A stretch of 64,000 nucleotides of DNA from Dinoroseobacter shibae DFL 12 = DSM 16493 (GTDB lineage Bacteria; Pseudomonadota; Alphaproteobacteria; Rhodobacterales; Rhodobacteraceae): NCBI RefSeq assembly GCF_000018145.1, contig NC_009952.1:2356001-2420000 (forward strand), written 5' to 3'. Position numbers and translations under genes: made by a program. Of the stretch, positions 53,776 to 62,277 are shown one piece after another; positions within the stretch are counted from its first letter, which is position 1; every line of letters begins with the position of its first letter. The notes beneath the pieces are model-generated. The model was not told where the DNA came from, ran no database searches, and worked only from the letters and a program-made list of their open reading frames with translations.

Positions 53776-54660
53776 ATGGGAGGATTGATACCGTTTGAAG
53801 AATTGCCCGACCATGTACCGGGCAAGGTGCTTCTGGCAAGCGATGGCCAGAACTGGAAAGACGTGGCGTTGCGGTCCTATCATTACCATGGTCAGGACGT
53901 TGTCGTACCTGCCATGCGCGACTTCATGCTGGTCAGCTACAAGTCCGGCACCACACCGATGCAGCGTCGCTTCGAGGGCAAGTGGCAGCGCGATACGCTG
54001 GGGCCTGGCGCGACCTCGCTGCTGACCAGGGCCCAGCGCGCCTACTGGAACTGGCATGATCCGATCGACGTGACCCATGTCTACCTGTCGGGGGATCTTG
54101 TGGCCGAGGTCGCGAGCGAACTTATGGACTGTGCCGTAACCGAGGTATCGCTGCACGACGTGCTCCGGACGGATGATCCGGTGATGGCCAACGCCGCAGA
54201 GGCGATTGCGCGGGAGGCCCGCTCACAGGCACTGGGCGGTGCGCTTTATGTCGACGCAGTGGCACGGGGCCTAATCATCCACCTGCTGCGAAGCTATGCT
54301 TCCGTTCGCCTTTTGGAGACCCGCAACAACGACGAGCTCTCCTCGTGGCAGGAGCGGCGGATCGTAGACTTCATCGAAGCGAACATGGCGACATCGCTCG
54401 ACCTCAAGGCTATGGCCGGGGCACTCGACATGACGACCTGCCTGTTTGCGCGGAAATTCCGACGCAGCTTCGGCAGGCCGCCCTACGCCTTCGTCAAATC
54501 GAAACGATTGGAGCGTGCTCGCCGTCTGCTTGCGACCACCGGGTTGCCGATCAAGGCGATCGCCGCCGATTGCGGTTTCTGCGACCAGGCGCACCTGACG
54601 CGGATGTTCTCCGCCGAATTCGGAGAAACTCCGGCCGTTTTCCGTCGCAAGGCGCATTGA
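53776..54660 (+). CDS. AraC-family transcriptional regulator
   Basis: A 294-residue regulator. The C-terminal double HTH (about residues 195-292) shows FIEANMATSLDLKAMAGALDM, FARKFRRSFGRPPYAFVKSKRLERARRLL (split) and IKAIAADCGFCDQAHLTRMFSAEFGETPAVFRR. The N-terminal half is a divergent sensing domain (VALRSYHYHGQDVVVPAMRDF). The start ATG 53776 follows GGGGGAGGA; the frame is open earlier, with another ATG at 53707. It precedes the monooxygenase/esterase pair, with direct repeats between, so it is their likely activator. Confidence 0.9.
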   Translation: MGGLIPFEELPDHVPGKVLLASDGQNWKDVALRSYHYHGQDVVVPAMRDFMLVSYKSGTTPMQRRFEGKWQRDTLGPGATSLLTRAQRAYWNWHDPIDVTHVYLSGDLVAEVASELMDCAVTEVSLHDVLRTDDPVMANAAEAIAREARSQALGGALYVDAVARGLIIHLLRSYASVRLLETRNNDELSSWQERRIVDFIEANMATSLDLKAMAGALDMTTCLFARKFRRSFGRPPYAFVKSKRLERARRLLATTGLPIKAIAADCGFCDQAHLTRMFSAEFGETPAVFRRKAH

Positions 54661-54694
54661 AACCAACGCGTCGGCCTTCGTGGCCCCTCGGTAG

Positions 54695-54734
54695 TGTTTC
54701 CCGGAGGGGTCACAACTGTTTCCCATTCGGAAAC
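54695..54734 (+). promoter_or_regulatory. Candidate AraC-type operator (direct repeats) upstream of the Baeyer-Villiger monooxygenase
   Basis: TGTTTCCC occurs at 54695-54702 and again at 54717-54724, 22 bp apart on the same strand, i.e. two helical turns as AraC-family dimers require. The second copy is also the left arm of an inverted repeat GTTTCC-CATTC-GGAAAC (54718-54734). The site is about 140 bp before the monooxygenase start and directly after the araC-type gene. Confidence 0.5.
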
Positions 54735-54871
54735 GTACAACAATCGATCCGGGAACGTTCAAGACGCCCCTTCAATCTGCAGTCAGACTTCCTGCACGCG
54801 CTGGAGAGAAACTCCGGCACGAGAAGACCAAGTGGCCGGAAAAATGGCCGCTACAGAGGAGGATACGATTG

Positions 54872-56536
54872 ATGCTGGACGAGACAAAGACCCGGAAAAG
54901 AAACCCGCTGCCGACCGAGATCGACGCGCTGGTCATCGGCACCGGTGTCGCCGGATTGTATCAACTGCACCAACTGCGTGAGCTTGGGCTGAACGCGCAC
55001 GCCTGTGATACCGCAACCGATGTGGGCGGCACCTGGTACTGGAACCGCTATCCCGGCGCCAAATTCGACAGCGAGTCTTATATCTACCAGTACCTGTTCG
55101 ACGAGCGCCTCTACAAGGACTGGACCTGGAGCGAGCGCTTCCCCGGCCAGCGCGAGATCGAGAGGTGGCTGCACTACGTGACAGACCGGCTGGATCTGCG
55201 GCGCGATATCTCTTTCTCGACCACCATCACCAGCGCGCGCTTTGACGAGGTGCGCGGGCTCTGGACGGTCGAGACCGACCAAGGTGATGTCGTGACGACA
55301 CGCTACCTGATCGGGTGCACCGGCATGCTGTCGGCCCCCCTGACCGAGCGTTTCCCGGGACAGGCGAGCTTCAAGGGAAAGATCGTCCATACCGGGCGCT
55401 ATCCAAAGGAAGGCCTTGCGCTGGAAGGCAAGCGCGTCGCCGTGATCGGAACCGGCGCCACCGGCATCCAGGTGATCCAGACCATCGCGCCCGAAGTGGC
55501 TCAGCTGACCGTGTTCGTGCGCACCCCGCAATATGTCCTGCCCATGAAAAACCCCAAATATGGCCCCAAAGAGGCCGCTTGGTACAAGGACCGCTTTGAT
55601 GAGTTGAAGACCACCATTCCCCATACCTTCACCGGGTTCGAGTACGATTTCGAGAACACATGGGCTGATCTGACACCGGAGCGTCGCCGCGAGATCCTCG
55701 AGGAGATTTACGCCGATGGCTCGCTCAAGCTCTGGCTTGCTTCTTTTGTGGAGATGTTCTTCGACGAAGAGGTCAGTGAAGAGATCTCCGAATTCGTCCG
55801 CGAAAAGATGCGTGCGCGCCTCAAGGATCCGCGCCTCATCGACATTCTTGTCCCCAAGAAGGGGGATTACGGCTTCGGCACCCACCGCGTGCCATTGGAA
55901 ACTCAATACCTGGAGGCATATCTGCGCGACAACGTCGAAGCCGTCAGCGTACGCGACAACCCGATTGCCGAGATCGTGCCCGAGGGGGTGAAACTCGAAG
56001 ATGGCACTGTCTACGAAGTCGACACCATCATCATGGCGGTGGGTTTCGATGCCGGGTCAGGCGCGCTGGCGCGGATCGACATCACCGGTCGGGGCGGAAT
56101 GAAACTGGCCGAGGAATGGCGCAAGGACATCCGCACCATGCTCGGGATGATGAAACATGGCTTTCCGAACCTGTTCATGACCGGCGCACCGCTCGCGCCT
56201 TCTGCGGCGCTCTGCAACATGACCACCTGCCTCCAGCAGCAGACCGAGTGGATCACCAACTGCATCCGCGACATCCGTGCCAGCGGCAATGACGTGATTG
56301 AACCGACCAAGGAGGGCGAAGACGCCTGGGTGCAGCATCACGACGAAACCGCCGAGGCCACGCTGATCGCGAAGACCGATTCCTGGTACACCGGCTCCAA
56401 CGTGCCGGGCAAACCGCGGCGTGTGCTGTCCTATACTGGCGGAGTTGGAGTTTATCGCGACAAATGTGAGGCGATCGCCAAGGAGGGCTATCCCTCCTTC
56501 AAGATGAGCAAGGCCAAAACCACGAAGGTGGCCTGA
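54872..56536 (+). CDS. Baeyer-Villiger monooxygenase (class B flavoprotein)
   Basis: A 554-residue FAD/NADPH enzyme that inserts oxygen next to a ketone carbonyl to give an ester or lactone. Two Rossmann motifs flank the class fingerprint: GTGVAG at residues 23-28, the fingerprint FKGKIVHTGRYP near 168 (canonical F-x-G-x-x-x-H-T-x-x-W/Y-P), and GTGATG near 193. GGTWYWNRYPGAKFDSESYIYQ is the typical BVMO substrate/FAD stretch. It is close to the cyclohexanone/phenylacetone monooxygenase group; the substrate is unknown. The start ATG 54872 has GAGGAGG about ten bases upstream. An esterase follows 69 bp later. Confidence 0.93.
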   Translation: MLDETKTRKRNPLPTEIDALVIGTGVAGLYQLHQLRELGLNAHACDTATDVGGTWYWNRYPGAKFDSESYIYQYLFDERLYKDWTWSERFPGQREIERWLHYVTDRLDLRRDISFSTTITSARFDEVRGLWTVETDQGDVVTTRYLIGCTGMLSAPLTERFPGQASFKGKIVHTGRYPKEGLALEGKRVAVIGTGATGIQVIQTIAPEVAQLTVFVRTPQYVLPMKNPKYGPKEAAWYKDRFDELKTTIPHTFTGFEYDFENTWADLTPERRREILEEIYADGSLKLWLASFVEMFFDEEVSEEISEFVREKMRARLKDPRLIDILVPKKGDYGFGTHRVPLETQYLEAYLRDNVEAVSVRDNPIAEIVPEGVKLEDGTVYEVDTIIMAVGFDAGSGALARIDITGRGGMKLAEEWRKDIRTMLGMMKHGFPNLFMTGAPLAPSAALCNMTTCLQQQTEWITNCIRDIRASGNDVIEPTKEGEDAWVQHHDETAEATLIAKTDSWYTGSNVPGKPRRVLSYTGGVGVYRDKCEAIAKEGYPSFKMSKAKTTKVA

Positions 56537-56605
56537 AACCAACCAACCGTGCGCCAGGGTTGACCGGGGCGCACGGCTGTTCACATATCTATTCGGGAGG
56601 AAAAC

Positions 56606-57793
56606 ATGGGTCATACTTTCAACGCGGACGACATTCTCAATCGGGTCGTCACCTCCGAGCCGCGCGTGCCGGGCGTCGTCGCCATGGTGGCGGATCGCGA
56701 TCGCAACATCTATGAAGGCGCCGCCGGGGTGCGCCGGATCGACGGCGACACGGCCATGGGCGTGGACGACGCGTTCGCGATCTTTTCGACCACCAAGGCG
56801 ATCACGGCGACGGCGGCACTTCAACTTGTAGAAGAGGGCAGGCTGGATCTCGACGCGCCTGCCAGCGATTATGCCCCGGACATCGGCAAACTTCAGGTGA
56901 TCGAGGGCTTCGACGACGCGGGCGAGCCGATCCTGCGCGCGCCCAAGCGCCCGGTGACCACAAAGCACCTGCTGCTGCATACGGGCGGGTTCGGCTACGA
57001 CTTCTTCAGCGAAACCTACAACCGGCTTGCGCAGGAAAAAGGCCAGCCCAGCGTCATCACCGCCTCGAAAGCATCGCTCATGACGCCGCTGCAATTCGAT
57101 CCGGGCGACAAGTGGGAATATGGCTCAAATATCGACTGGGTCGGACAGGTCGTCGAAGGTATCACAGGCAAGCGGTTGGGCGAGGTTTTCCAGACCCGGA
57201 TCTTCGATCCGCTTGGCATCGAGGACATGACGTTCGAGTTGAACGATGGCTTGCGCTCGCGGCTCGCGGGGATGCACGCGCGCGGCGAGGACGGCTCGCT
57301 CACGCCCATGGAGTTCGAGTTGACCGACACGCCCGAGATCCACATGGGGGGGCACGGCCTCTATGGGACCGCGGGCGACTACATGAAGTTCATTCGCATG
57401 TGGTTGAACGACGGCATGGGCCCCAACGGCCGCGTGCTGAAACCCGAAACAGTCGCCATGGCCGAGAAGAACCACTTGGGCGAAATGAAGATCGGGATGC
57501 TACCGGGGGTGATCCCTTCGCTTTCGAACGATGCCGAGTTTTTCCCGGGGCTCTCGAAATCCTGGTCCTACAGCTTCATGGTCAACGACGAAGAAGCGCC
57601 GACCGGTCGTCCCGCCGGTGCATTGGGCTGGGCAGGTCTGGCGAACCTGTTCTACTGGATCGATCGGACAAACGGGTTCGGAGGGTTCTGGGCCACACAA
57701 ATCCTTCCGTTTGGCGACCCGGTTTCCTTCACCGGCTACGTGGATTTCGAGACCGCGTTCTACGCGTCCCTGCGCGCTGCAAAGGCGGCCTGA
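56606..57793 (+). CDS. Serine hydrolase of the beta-lactamase class C/esterase family VIII group
   Basis: A 395-residue protein. The nucleophile motif is S-x-x-K at Ser61-Lys64 (STTKAI), the second motif Tyr172 in EYGSN, and a late [10 protein letters not shown] in place of K-T-G. There is no signal peptide, so it is a cytoplasmic esterase rather than a beta-lactamase. [12 protein letters not shown] and [15 protein letters not shown] are family hallmarks. Start ATG 56606 with GGGAGGAAA upstream. Sitting directly after a Baeyer-Villiger monooxygenase, it most simply hydrolyses the ester or lactone that enzyme makes. Confidence 0.9.
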   Translation: MGHTFNADDILNRVVTSEPRVPGVVAMVADRDRNIYEGAAGVRRIDGDTAMGVDDAFAIFSTTKAITATAALQLVEEGRLDLDAPASDYAPDIGKLQVIEGFDDAGEPILRAPKRPVTTKHLLLHTGGFGYDFFSETYNRLAQEKGQPSVITASKASLMTPLQFDPGDKWEYGSNIDWVGQVVEGITGKRLGEVFQTRIFDPLGIEDMTFELNDGLRSRLAGMHARGEDGSLTPMEFELTDTPEIHMGGHGLYGTAGDYMKFIRMWLNDGMGPNGRVLKPETVAMAEKNHLGEMKIGMLPGVIPSLSNDAEFFPGLSKSWSYSFMVNDEEAPTGRPAGALGWAGLANLFYWIDRTNGFGGFWATQILPFGDPVSFTGYVDFETAFYASLRAAKAA

Positions 57794-57800
57794 TAGACAT

Positions 57801-57827
57801 GGCGGCCGCCGTCAACCGGCGGCCGCC
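57801..57827. terminator. GC-rich hairpin between the esterase and DUF3299 genes
   Basis: An 11-bp perfect stem GGCGGCCGCCG/CGGCGGCCGCC with a 5-base loop (TCAAC) just after the esterase stop. It lies in the 63-bp gap between convergent genes and probably serves both; a T-tract is lacking. Confidence 0.65.
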
Positions 57828-57856
57828 CCGAGCAGCGAGACGCTGACTGGCCCGTC

Positions 57857-58513
57857 TCAATCAGAAAAGTAGTCGACGATATCGGCTGTCATCATATAGC
57901 TCACCGACACGGGCGCCTGACCGTCGGAAAAGCGTACCGTGGGTCGAGAGCTTTGTGCAACAAGCGCCCCGTTGATCCAGACAGGCGTAAAGAGACCGGT
58001 GACCTCGACACCTTCGGGATAGACAACGTGCACGACCTGATTGGGGGCCGGCGGTGGCGTATGAATGCAGGCGCCGACCGTAGGCACCAAAAGAAACTCG
58101 GTTGCCCTTTCGCCTTCGAACGAGAGGGGCAAAACAAAACCCGCCATCCGAACGGGGGCGCCGAGGACGCCTTCGTTGACGCGCGAAGCAGCAGCTTGCC
58201 GGTGAGCGATGATGTCCAGGCGCGCCTGGAACAGCGCATCCACGTCGACCCCATCCTTCGCCAGCGTGTCTCGCAGCTCCTGCACACGCAGGGCCGCTTC
58301 GGGCGCAGAGGTCGGCGTGGGCCGCGTTTCGTGCCGCAGAATCAATCGGAGCGCATCCATTTGCCCGGGCGTCAGCCGCTCAAACGGGTTATCTATGGCC
58401 GCCGCCGGCGGGGCCAGGTCGGCCCAGGTGACTTCGCGCGGCTCCACAGCAAAGGCTGCCGCCGGGGCGAAGTTCAGTACAAAACCGAGTACAAGGCTTA
58501 GGGACTTGAACAA
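57857..58513 (-). CDS. DUF3299-type exported protein
   Basis: A 218-residue exported protein. The start is a TTG (58513), chosen because AAAGGAG lies five bases upstream and a signal peptide begins there (LFKSLSLVLGFVLNFAPAAAFA); no ATG or GTG fits. The C-terminal half VRMAGFVLPLSFEGERATEFLLVP, GACIHTPPPAPNQVV and GLFTPVWINGAL is the DUF3299 domain, often found with ABC-type or metal-related transport genes. The conserved GxCxHxPPPxxNQ pattern with one Cys and one His may bind a metal. The neighbours give no clue to its role here. Confidence 0.82.
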   Translation of the reverse strand: MFKSLSLVLGFVLNFAPAAAFAVEPREVTWADLAPPAAAIDNPFERLTPGQMDALRLILRHETRPTPTSAPEAALRVQELRDTLAKDGVDVDALFQARLDIIAHRQAAASRVNEGVLGAPVRMAGFVLPLSFEGERATEFLLVPTVGACIHTPPPAPNQVVHVVYPEGVEVTGLFTPVWINGALVAQSSRPTVRFSDGQAPVSVSYMMTADIVDYFSD

Positions 58514-58763
58514 GGGGGCTCCTTTGATGACGTGCCTGGTCTGACGGAACCCCTTCGGCGCAGACGCCCGCGCAGGCCGAGATCGTGAAGACCGCCACGC
58601 CAAGAGCCGCCGAGGCGACTCACAGCTGCCATGTCCGCCCGCCTGCTGCGTTGCTTTTTGCGCCGGATCGACGTTTTCTGACGACAAACGGGCGGGAGGA
58701 CTGATGGTTTGCGTCTGGCGCATTGCATCGACACTGTTCCGTACTGGTATCAGGCACAATACT

Positions 58764-58778
58764 GTTGACTAGGTCAAC
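58764..58778. promoter_or_regulatory. Candidate MarR operator
   Basis: GTTGACTAGGTCAAC is a perfect inverted repeat (6-bp arms, 3-bp spacer) about 37 bp upstream of the marR start, of the TTGAC-n-GTCAA kind used by many MarR repressors. It lies in the 301-bp divergent region 58514-58814 that otherwise holds no gene. Confidence 0.6.
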
Positions 58779-58814
58779 ACGTGTCGTCACAAAAAATTTG
58801 AAAAAGGAGTGTGT

Positions 58815-59318
58815 ATGATCCCGCTGCCGAAATCGACGGAACGGCCGTCCGTTCACCCCGAGATCGCGGACATCACCGACGCGCTCAGCTTCAAGGTCGC
58901 GCGGTTGAACGCGATCAACGACCGGGCCGGGAGCTATCATTACAAGCTCAACCATAACGTCACGCTGAATCAGTGGCGGATCCTTGGGCTCGTGTCCGCC
59001 TTCGGGCCAGTTCCCTCACGGGAAGTGCGCGAAAGGCTTTACATGGATAAGGGGCAGTTCAGTCGGATCGTCAATCAATTGGTGGATCGGGGCCTGATCC
59101 ACACAAGACCTCTTGCATCGAATGCGAGCGCGCTCGCGCTGGATCTGACCAGCGCGGGGCGCAAGCTGCACGATGTGTTGATCCGGTTCACCGCTGAGCG
59201 GAACGCGGTGACCGCGTCGGTGTTAACGGCGAGCGAATGCGAAACCTTGCTGCGCCTGCTCGACAAGGTTGGCGATCATGCCCATGCCCTGCTCATGGAG
59301 CGGCAGCGCGAAGGATGA
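58815..59318 (+). CDS. MarR-family transcriptional regulator
   Basis: A 167-residue winged-helix repressor. LTLNQWRILGLVSAFGPVPSREVRERLYMDKGQFSRIVNQLVDRGLI (residues about 50-98, in adjoining blocks) forms the DNA-binding domain, followed by the wing (ALALDLTSAGRKL). Start ATG 58815 with AAGGAG five bases upstream. It is coupled to the TRAP permease by an ATGA overlap and has a candidate operator upstream, so it probably represses its own transport/hydrolase operon until an aromatic-like or amide-like ligand binds (ligand class is inference). Confidence 0.92.
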   Translation: MIPLPKSTERPSVHPEIADITDALSFKVARLNAINDRAGSYHYKLNHNVTLNQWRILGLVSAFGPVPSREVRERLYMDKGQFSRIVNQLVDRGLIHTRPLASNASALALDLTSAGRKLHDVLIRFTAERNAVTASVLTASECETLLRLLDKVGDHAHALLMERQREG

Positions 59319-61234
59319 ATCAGCCGGCGACCATACCAGTCGCGAACCCGGCGCCGGCCGGCGGGCTAGGTGCACCCCTGGGCGGGCTTTTCGCGCTGTT
59401 GGTGATCTGTGTGATCGCCTTTGCAACTCTCGATGAGGCCACGGCCCGGTTCGGGGCGATCGCGCTATCCGTGGCTATTGTGGGTCTGGCACACCCCGCC
59501 AGGCGTGGCAGGCCGTCGGGGCGGGCGGTCGACGCTGCTCTCCTGGCCGGTTTCGGCTGCGCGGGTTGGTGGTTTCACGCGGTCAAGGCGGAATTGTGGA
59601 CCGGGTTTTTCGTGGCGACGCCTTTGTCCGTGCTCGCGGGTCTGGCCGGGGTTTTCACCGTGATCGTGCTGGCAGCACGGGTTTGGGGCAGATCGCTGGC
59701 GATTCTCGCCGGGGCCTTGATCCTCTATGCCTTCGGCGGGCCTTACCTGCCCAACGCGGTCGCCCATTTCGGCGTAGGCTTGGGCGATTTCGTGCAAATC
59801 ACGTGGTACTCCTTCGACGGGGTCTTCGGGCGAATGACCGGTCTGGTTGCCAGTAACCTGCTGATTTTCCTAATCCTGGGTGCGGTGCTGCAGCAAACGG
59901 GCGCAGGCGAGAGCCTGATCCGGCTGTCAACGGCACTGCTTGGGCGGGTGCGCGGCGGCGGGGCCCATGCCGCCATTGCTGCCAGCGCGGTCTTCGGCAT
60001 GATGAACGGCTCCGTTGCCGCGAACATCGCGGGCACGGGCGTTTTCACCATTCCGATGATCAAGCGGCAGGGGTTTTCAAGCCGCTTTGCCGGAGCGGTC
60101 GAGGCCGCGGCGTCCTCAGGCGGGCAACTTACCCCGCCCATCATGGCCGCCACGGTCTTCGTGATGGCCGACCTCGTTGGGCTGCCGCTGCTGATGGTGA
60201 TTGCTGCCGCCGCCCTGCCCGCCCTGTTCAAATATCTCGGCCTTTTCGCGCAGGTCTATGTGGAGGCCTTGCGCTTGGATATCCGCCCCCTGGCTGCCGA
60301 GGATATTCCCAAGCTCACGCGGCAGGACTGGCTGCAATCGGCCCTCGTTCTGGTGCCGCTTGCCGTACTGATGATCGCGTTCCTGTCAGGCAGCTCACCC
60401 GCCATGGCGGGGCTTGCCGGTACGATCGCGGCCCTTGTGACGGGCCTTGTGTTGACGCCCCAGCTCCGGCAGCAACCGATCCGGATCTGGTGGGCGCTCT
60501 GTGCAGGCGGGCTCGCGTCGGCACGGATCCTGCTATCGGTTGCGGTCATCGGGATAGTGCTGGCCGTGGTAAACGAGACCGGCATCGCGATCCGCTTCGC
60601 TGTCGCGCTCTCCGAGGTCGGCGATGCCTATCTGCCCCTGGCATTACTGATGGCGATGCTTGGGGCGCTTGTCCTCGGGATGGGGTTGCCGACACTGCCG
60701 GCCTACCTGATCGTCGCGATCATGATCGTACCAACGCTCATTGAGGCAGGCGTTCTGCCCCTCGCCGCGCATATGTTCGTTCTGTACTTCGCGGTGTTTT
60801 CCTCGATCATGCCACCCATTGCCTATGGCTGTTTCGTGGCGGCCCCTATTGCGGGGGCGGATGCCTTGCGGATCTCGTTCACCGCGCTGCGGATTTCGAT
60901 CGTCGGCTTGATCGTGCCTTTCGCGTTCGTCTATGCGCCGTCGCTCTTGCTGGTGGCGGGCAGCTTCAGTTGGGCGGAGCTTCTGACCACGGCGCTGCGC
61001 CTGTCATTGGCCAGTTGGCTGCTTGCCACTGCTCTGGGCGGCGCGGACCCGGTGCTGGGACGTTTGCCGCGGCACAATCGCATGCTGCGCGGGGGCGCCG
61101 CCTGCGCCGTGATGGTGCCGACGGTCGCCCTCTGGGGCCCCGGGCTGGCCTTGGGCATCGCTATGGGGGTGCTGCACCCCCTGCACCGGGCGGGCTGGAT
61201 CAAGCGGGTCTCCCTGCGGGCGCATGGCACATGA
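59315..61234 (+). CDS. TRAP transporter fused permease (TAXI type)
   Basis: A 639-residue polytopic membrane protein in which the small (4-TM) and large (12-TM) TRAP permease domains are fused, as is usual for TAXI systems. Signature stretches are GSVAANIAGTGVFTIPMIKRQGF, EAAASSGGQLTPPIMAATVFVMAD, LVLGMGLPTLPAYLIVAIMIVP and FSSIMPPIAYGCFVAAPIAGA. Many hydrophobic helices run throughout. It overlaps the marR and binding-protein genes by ATGA junctions. It uses an ion gradient to import the ligand caught by the TAXI protein. Confidence 0.94.
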   Translation: MNQPATIPVANPAPAGGLGAPLGGLFALLVICVIAFATLDEATARFGAIALSVAIVGLAHPARRGRPSGRAVDAALLAGFGCAGWWFHAVKAELWTGFFVATPLSVLAGLAGVFTVIVLAARVWGRSLAILAGALILYAFGGPYLPNAVAHFGVGLGDFVQITWYSFDGVFGRMTGLVASNLLIFLILGAVLQQTGAGESLIRLSTALLGRVRGGGAHAAIAASAVFGMMNGSVAANIAGTGVFTIPMIKRQGFSSRFAGAVEAAASSGGQLTPPIMAATVFVMADLVGLPLLMVIAAAALPALFKYLGLFAQVYVEALRLDIRPLAAEDIPKLTRQDWLQSALVLVPLAVLMIAFLSGSSPAMAGLAGTIAALVTGLVLTPQLRQQPIRIWWALCAGGLASARILLSVAVIGIVLAVVNETGIAIRFAVALSEVGDAYLPLALLMAMLGALVLGMGLPTLPAYLIVAIMIVPTLIEAGVLPLAAHMFVLYFAVFSSIMPPIAYGCFVAAPIAGADALRISFTALRISIVGLIVPFAFVYAPSLLLVAGSFSWAELLTTALRLSLASWLLATALGGADPVLGRLPRHNRMLRGGAACAVMVPTVALWGPGLALGIAMGVLHPLHRAGWIKRVSLRAHGT

Positions 61235-62247
61235 TCCGGTCGGGTGCCAAAAGAATGCTGGGTGCGGGCATCCTCGCGGTTGCGACGCTCCAGTTCCCCG
61301 GGGGCGCCTTGGCCGAGCGGTACAAGGTCACCTCCCTCGCACCGGGCCTCACGCCTTTCGTGGTCAACACGACCATTGCCCGGGTCGTGAACACCCATGT
61401 GGACGGCATCGAGTTACAGGTCAGCGCCACGGGCACGGCCACACGGCACATGATGGACGCCGCCACCGGACGCGTCGACTTTCTGTTCGGTGCACCCACC
61501 ATCAACTGGATGATGGTCAATCGCCTCGGCCCATTCCAGCATTTCGAGACGGCACCCGCGCTGGAGCAAAACGTGGGCATGATCTTCGCCTACCAGATGG
61601 GGCCTTACCACTACATCACGCGCGCGGGGTCCGGCATCGAGAGCCTGGCCGATCTGCGAAGTCGGACCGTGTTCGCGGGCCCTCCCGGCGGCGCCGCCAC
61701 CGAGGTGGTCCTGCGTGTCATCGAACAATCCACCGGTATCACGCCGGGCGAGATGAAGCTCCAGGCCTTCGGGTTCGACGCCGCGATCCAGGCATTTCAG
61801 GATGGCAAGATCGACGTGATCGTCCTGCCCACGAACCTGCCAAGCGCCGCGGTCCAGCAATTCGCCCTGACAAGCCGGATCCGGTTGCTGGATGTCGATC
61901 TGCGCAATGTGACGATCCGAGCGGAGACCGGCGGAACCGCCAACGAGATACCCCCGGATGCCTACGGGCCGAACCAGGTCAACGACACGGCCACGCGCAC
62001 CCATGGATCGATTGTGAATTTCAGCGCCGGGATGCATGTCCCGGAACATGTCGTCTACGAAGTGACCCGGGCGATCTGGGAAAACCTCGGCGACATCCAT
62101 AGCGCCGCCGACTGGATGCCCGGCACGATCACGCCTGAAATGGCGCTCTCTCTGGTCTCTGGGCGGCTGCATCCCGGGGCAGAGCGCTACTACCGTGAGG
62201 CCGGCTGGCCGATCCCCGAGGCCATCACATTTCCCCCACCGGGCTGA
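61231..62247 (+). CDS. TAXI-family TRAP solute-binding protein
   Basis: A 338-residue periplasmic protein: signal peptide MIRSGAKRMLGAGILAVATL with probable cleavage after GALA. The TAXI domain shows VSATGTATRHMMDAATGRVDFLF, SLADLRSRTVFAGPPGGAA and FGFDAAIQAFQDGKIDVIVLPTN (cut into blocks), ending PGAERYYREAGW. Start ATG 61231 within the permease stop. It delivers substrate to the fused permease; what it binds is not evident. Confidence 0.92.
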   Translation: MIRSGAKRMLGAGILAVATLQFPGGALAERYKVTSLAPGLTPFVVNTTIARVVNTHVDGIELQVSATGTATRHMMDAATGRVDFLFGAPTINWMMVNRLGPFQHFETAPALEQNVGMIFAYQMGPYHYITRAGSGIESLADLRSRTVFAGPPGGAATEVVLRVIEQSTGITPGEMKLQAFGFDAAIQAFQDGKIDVIVLPTNLPSAAVQQFALTSRIRLLDVDLRNVTIRAETGGTANEIPPDAYGPNQVNDTATRTHGSIVNFSAGMHVPEHVVYEVTRAIWENLGDIHSAADWMPGTITPEMALSLVSGRLHPGAERYYREAGWPIPEAITFPPPG

Positions 62248-62277
62248 CCCCACCCCCCAAACAAGGACCACTCCCCC

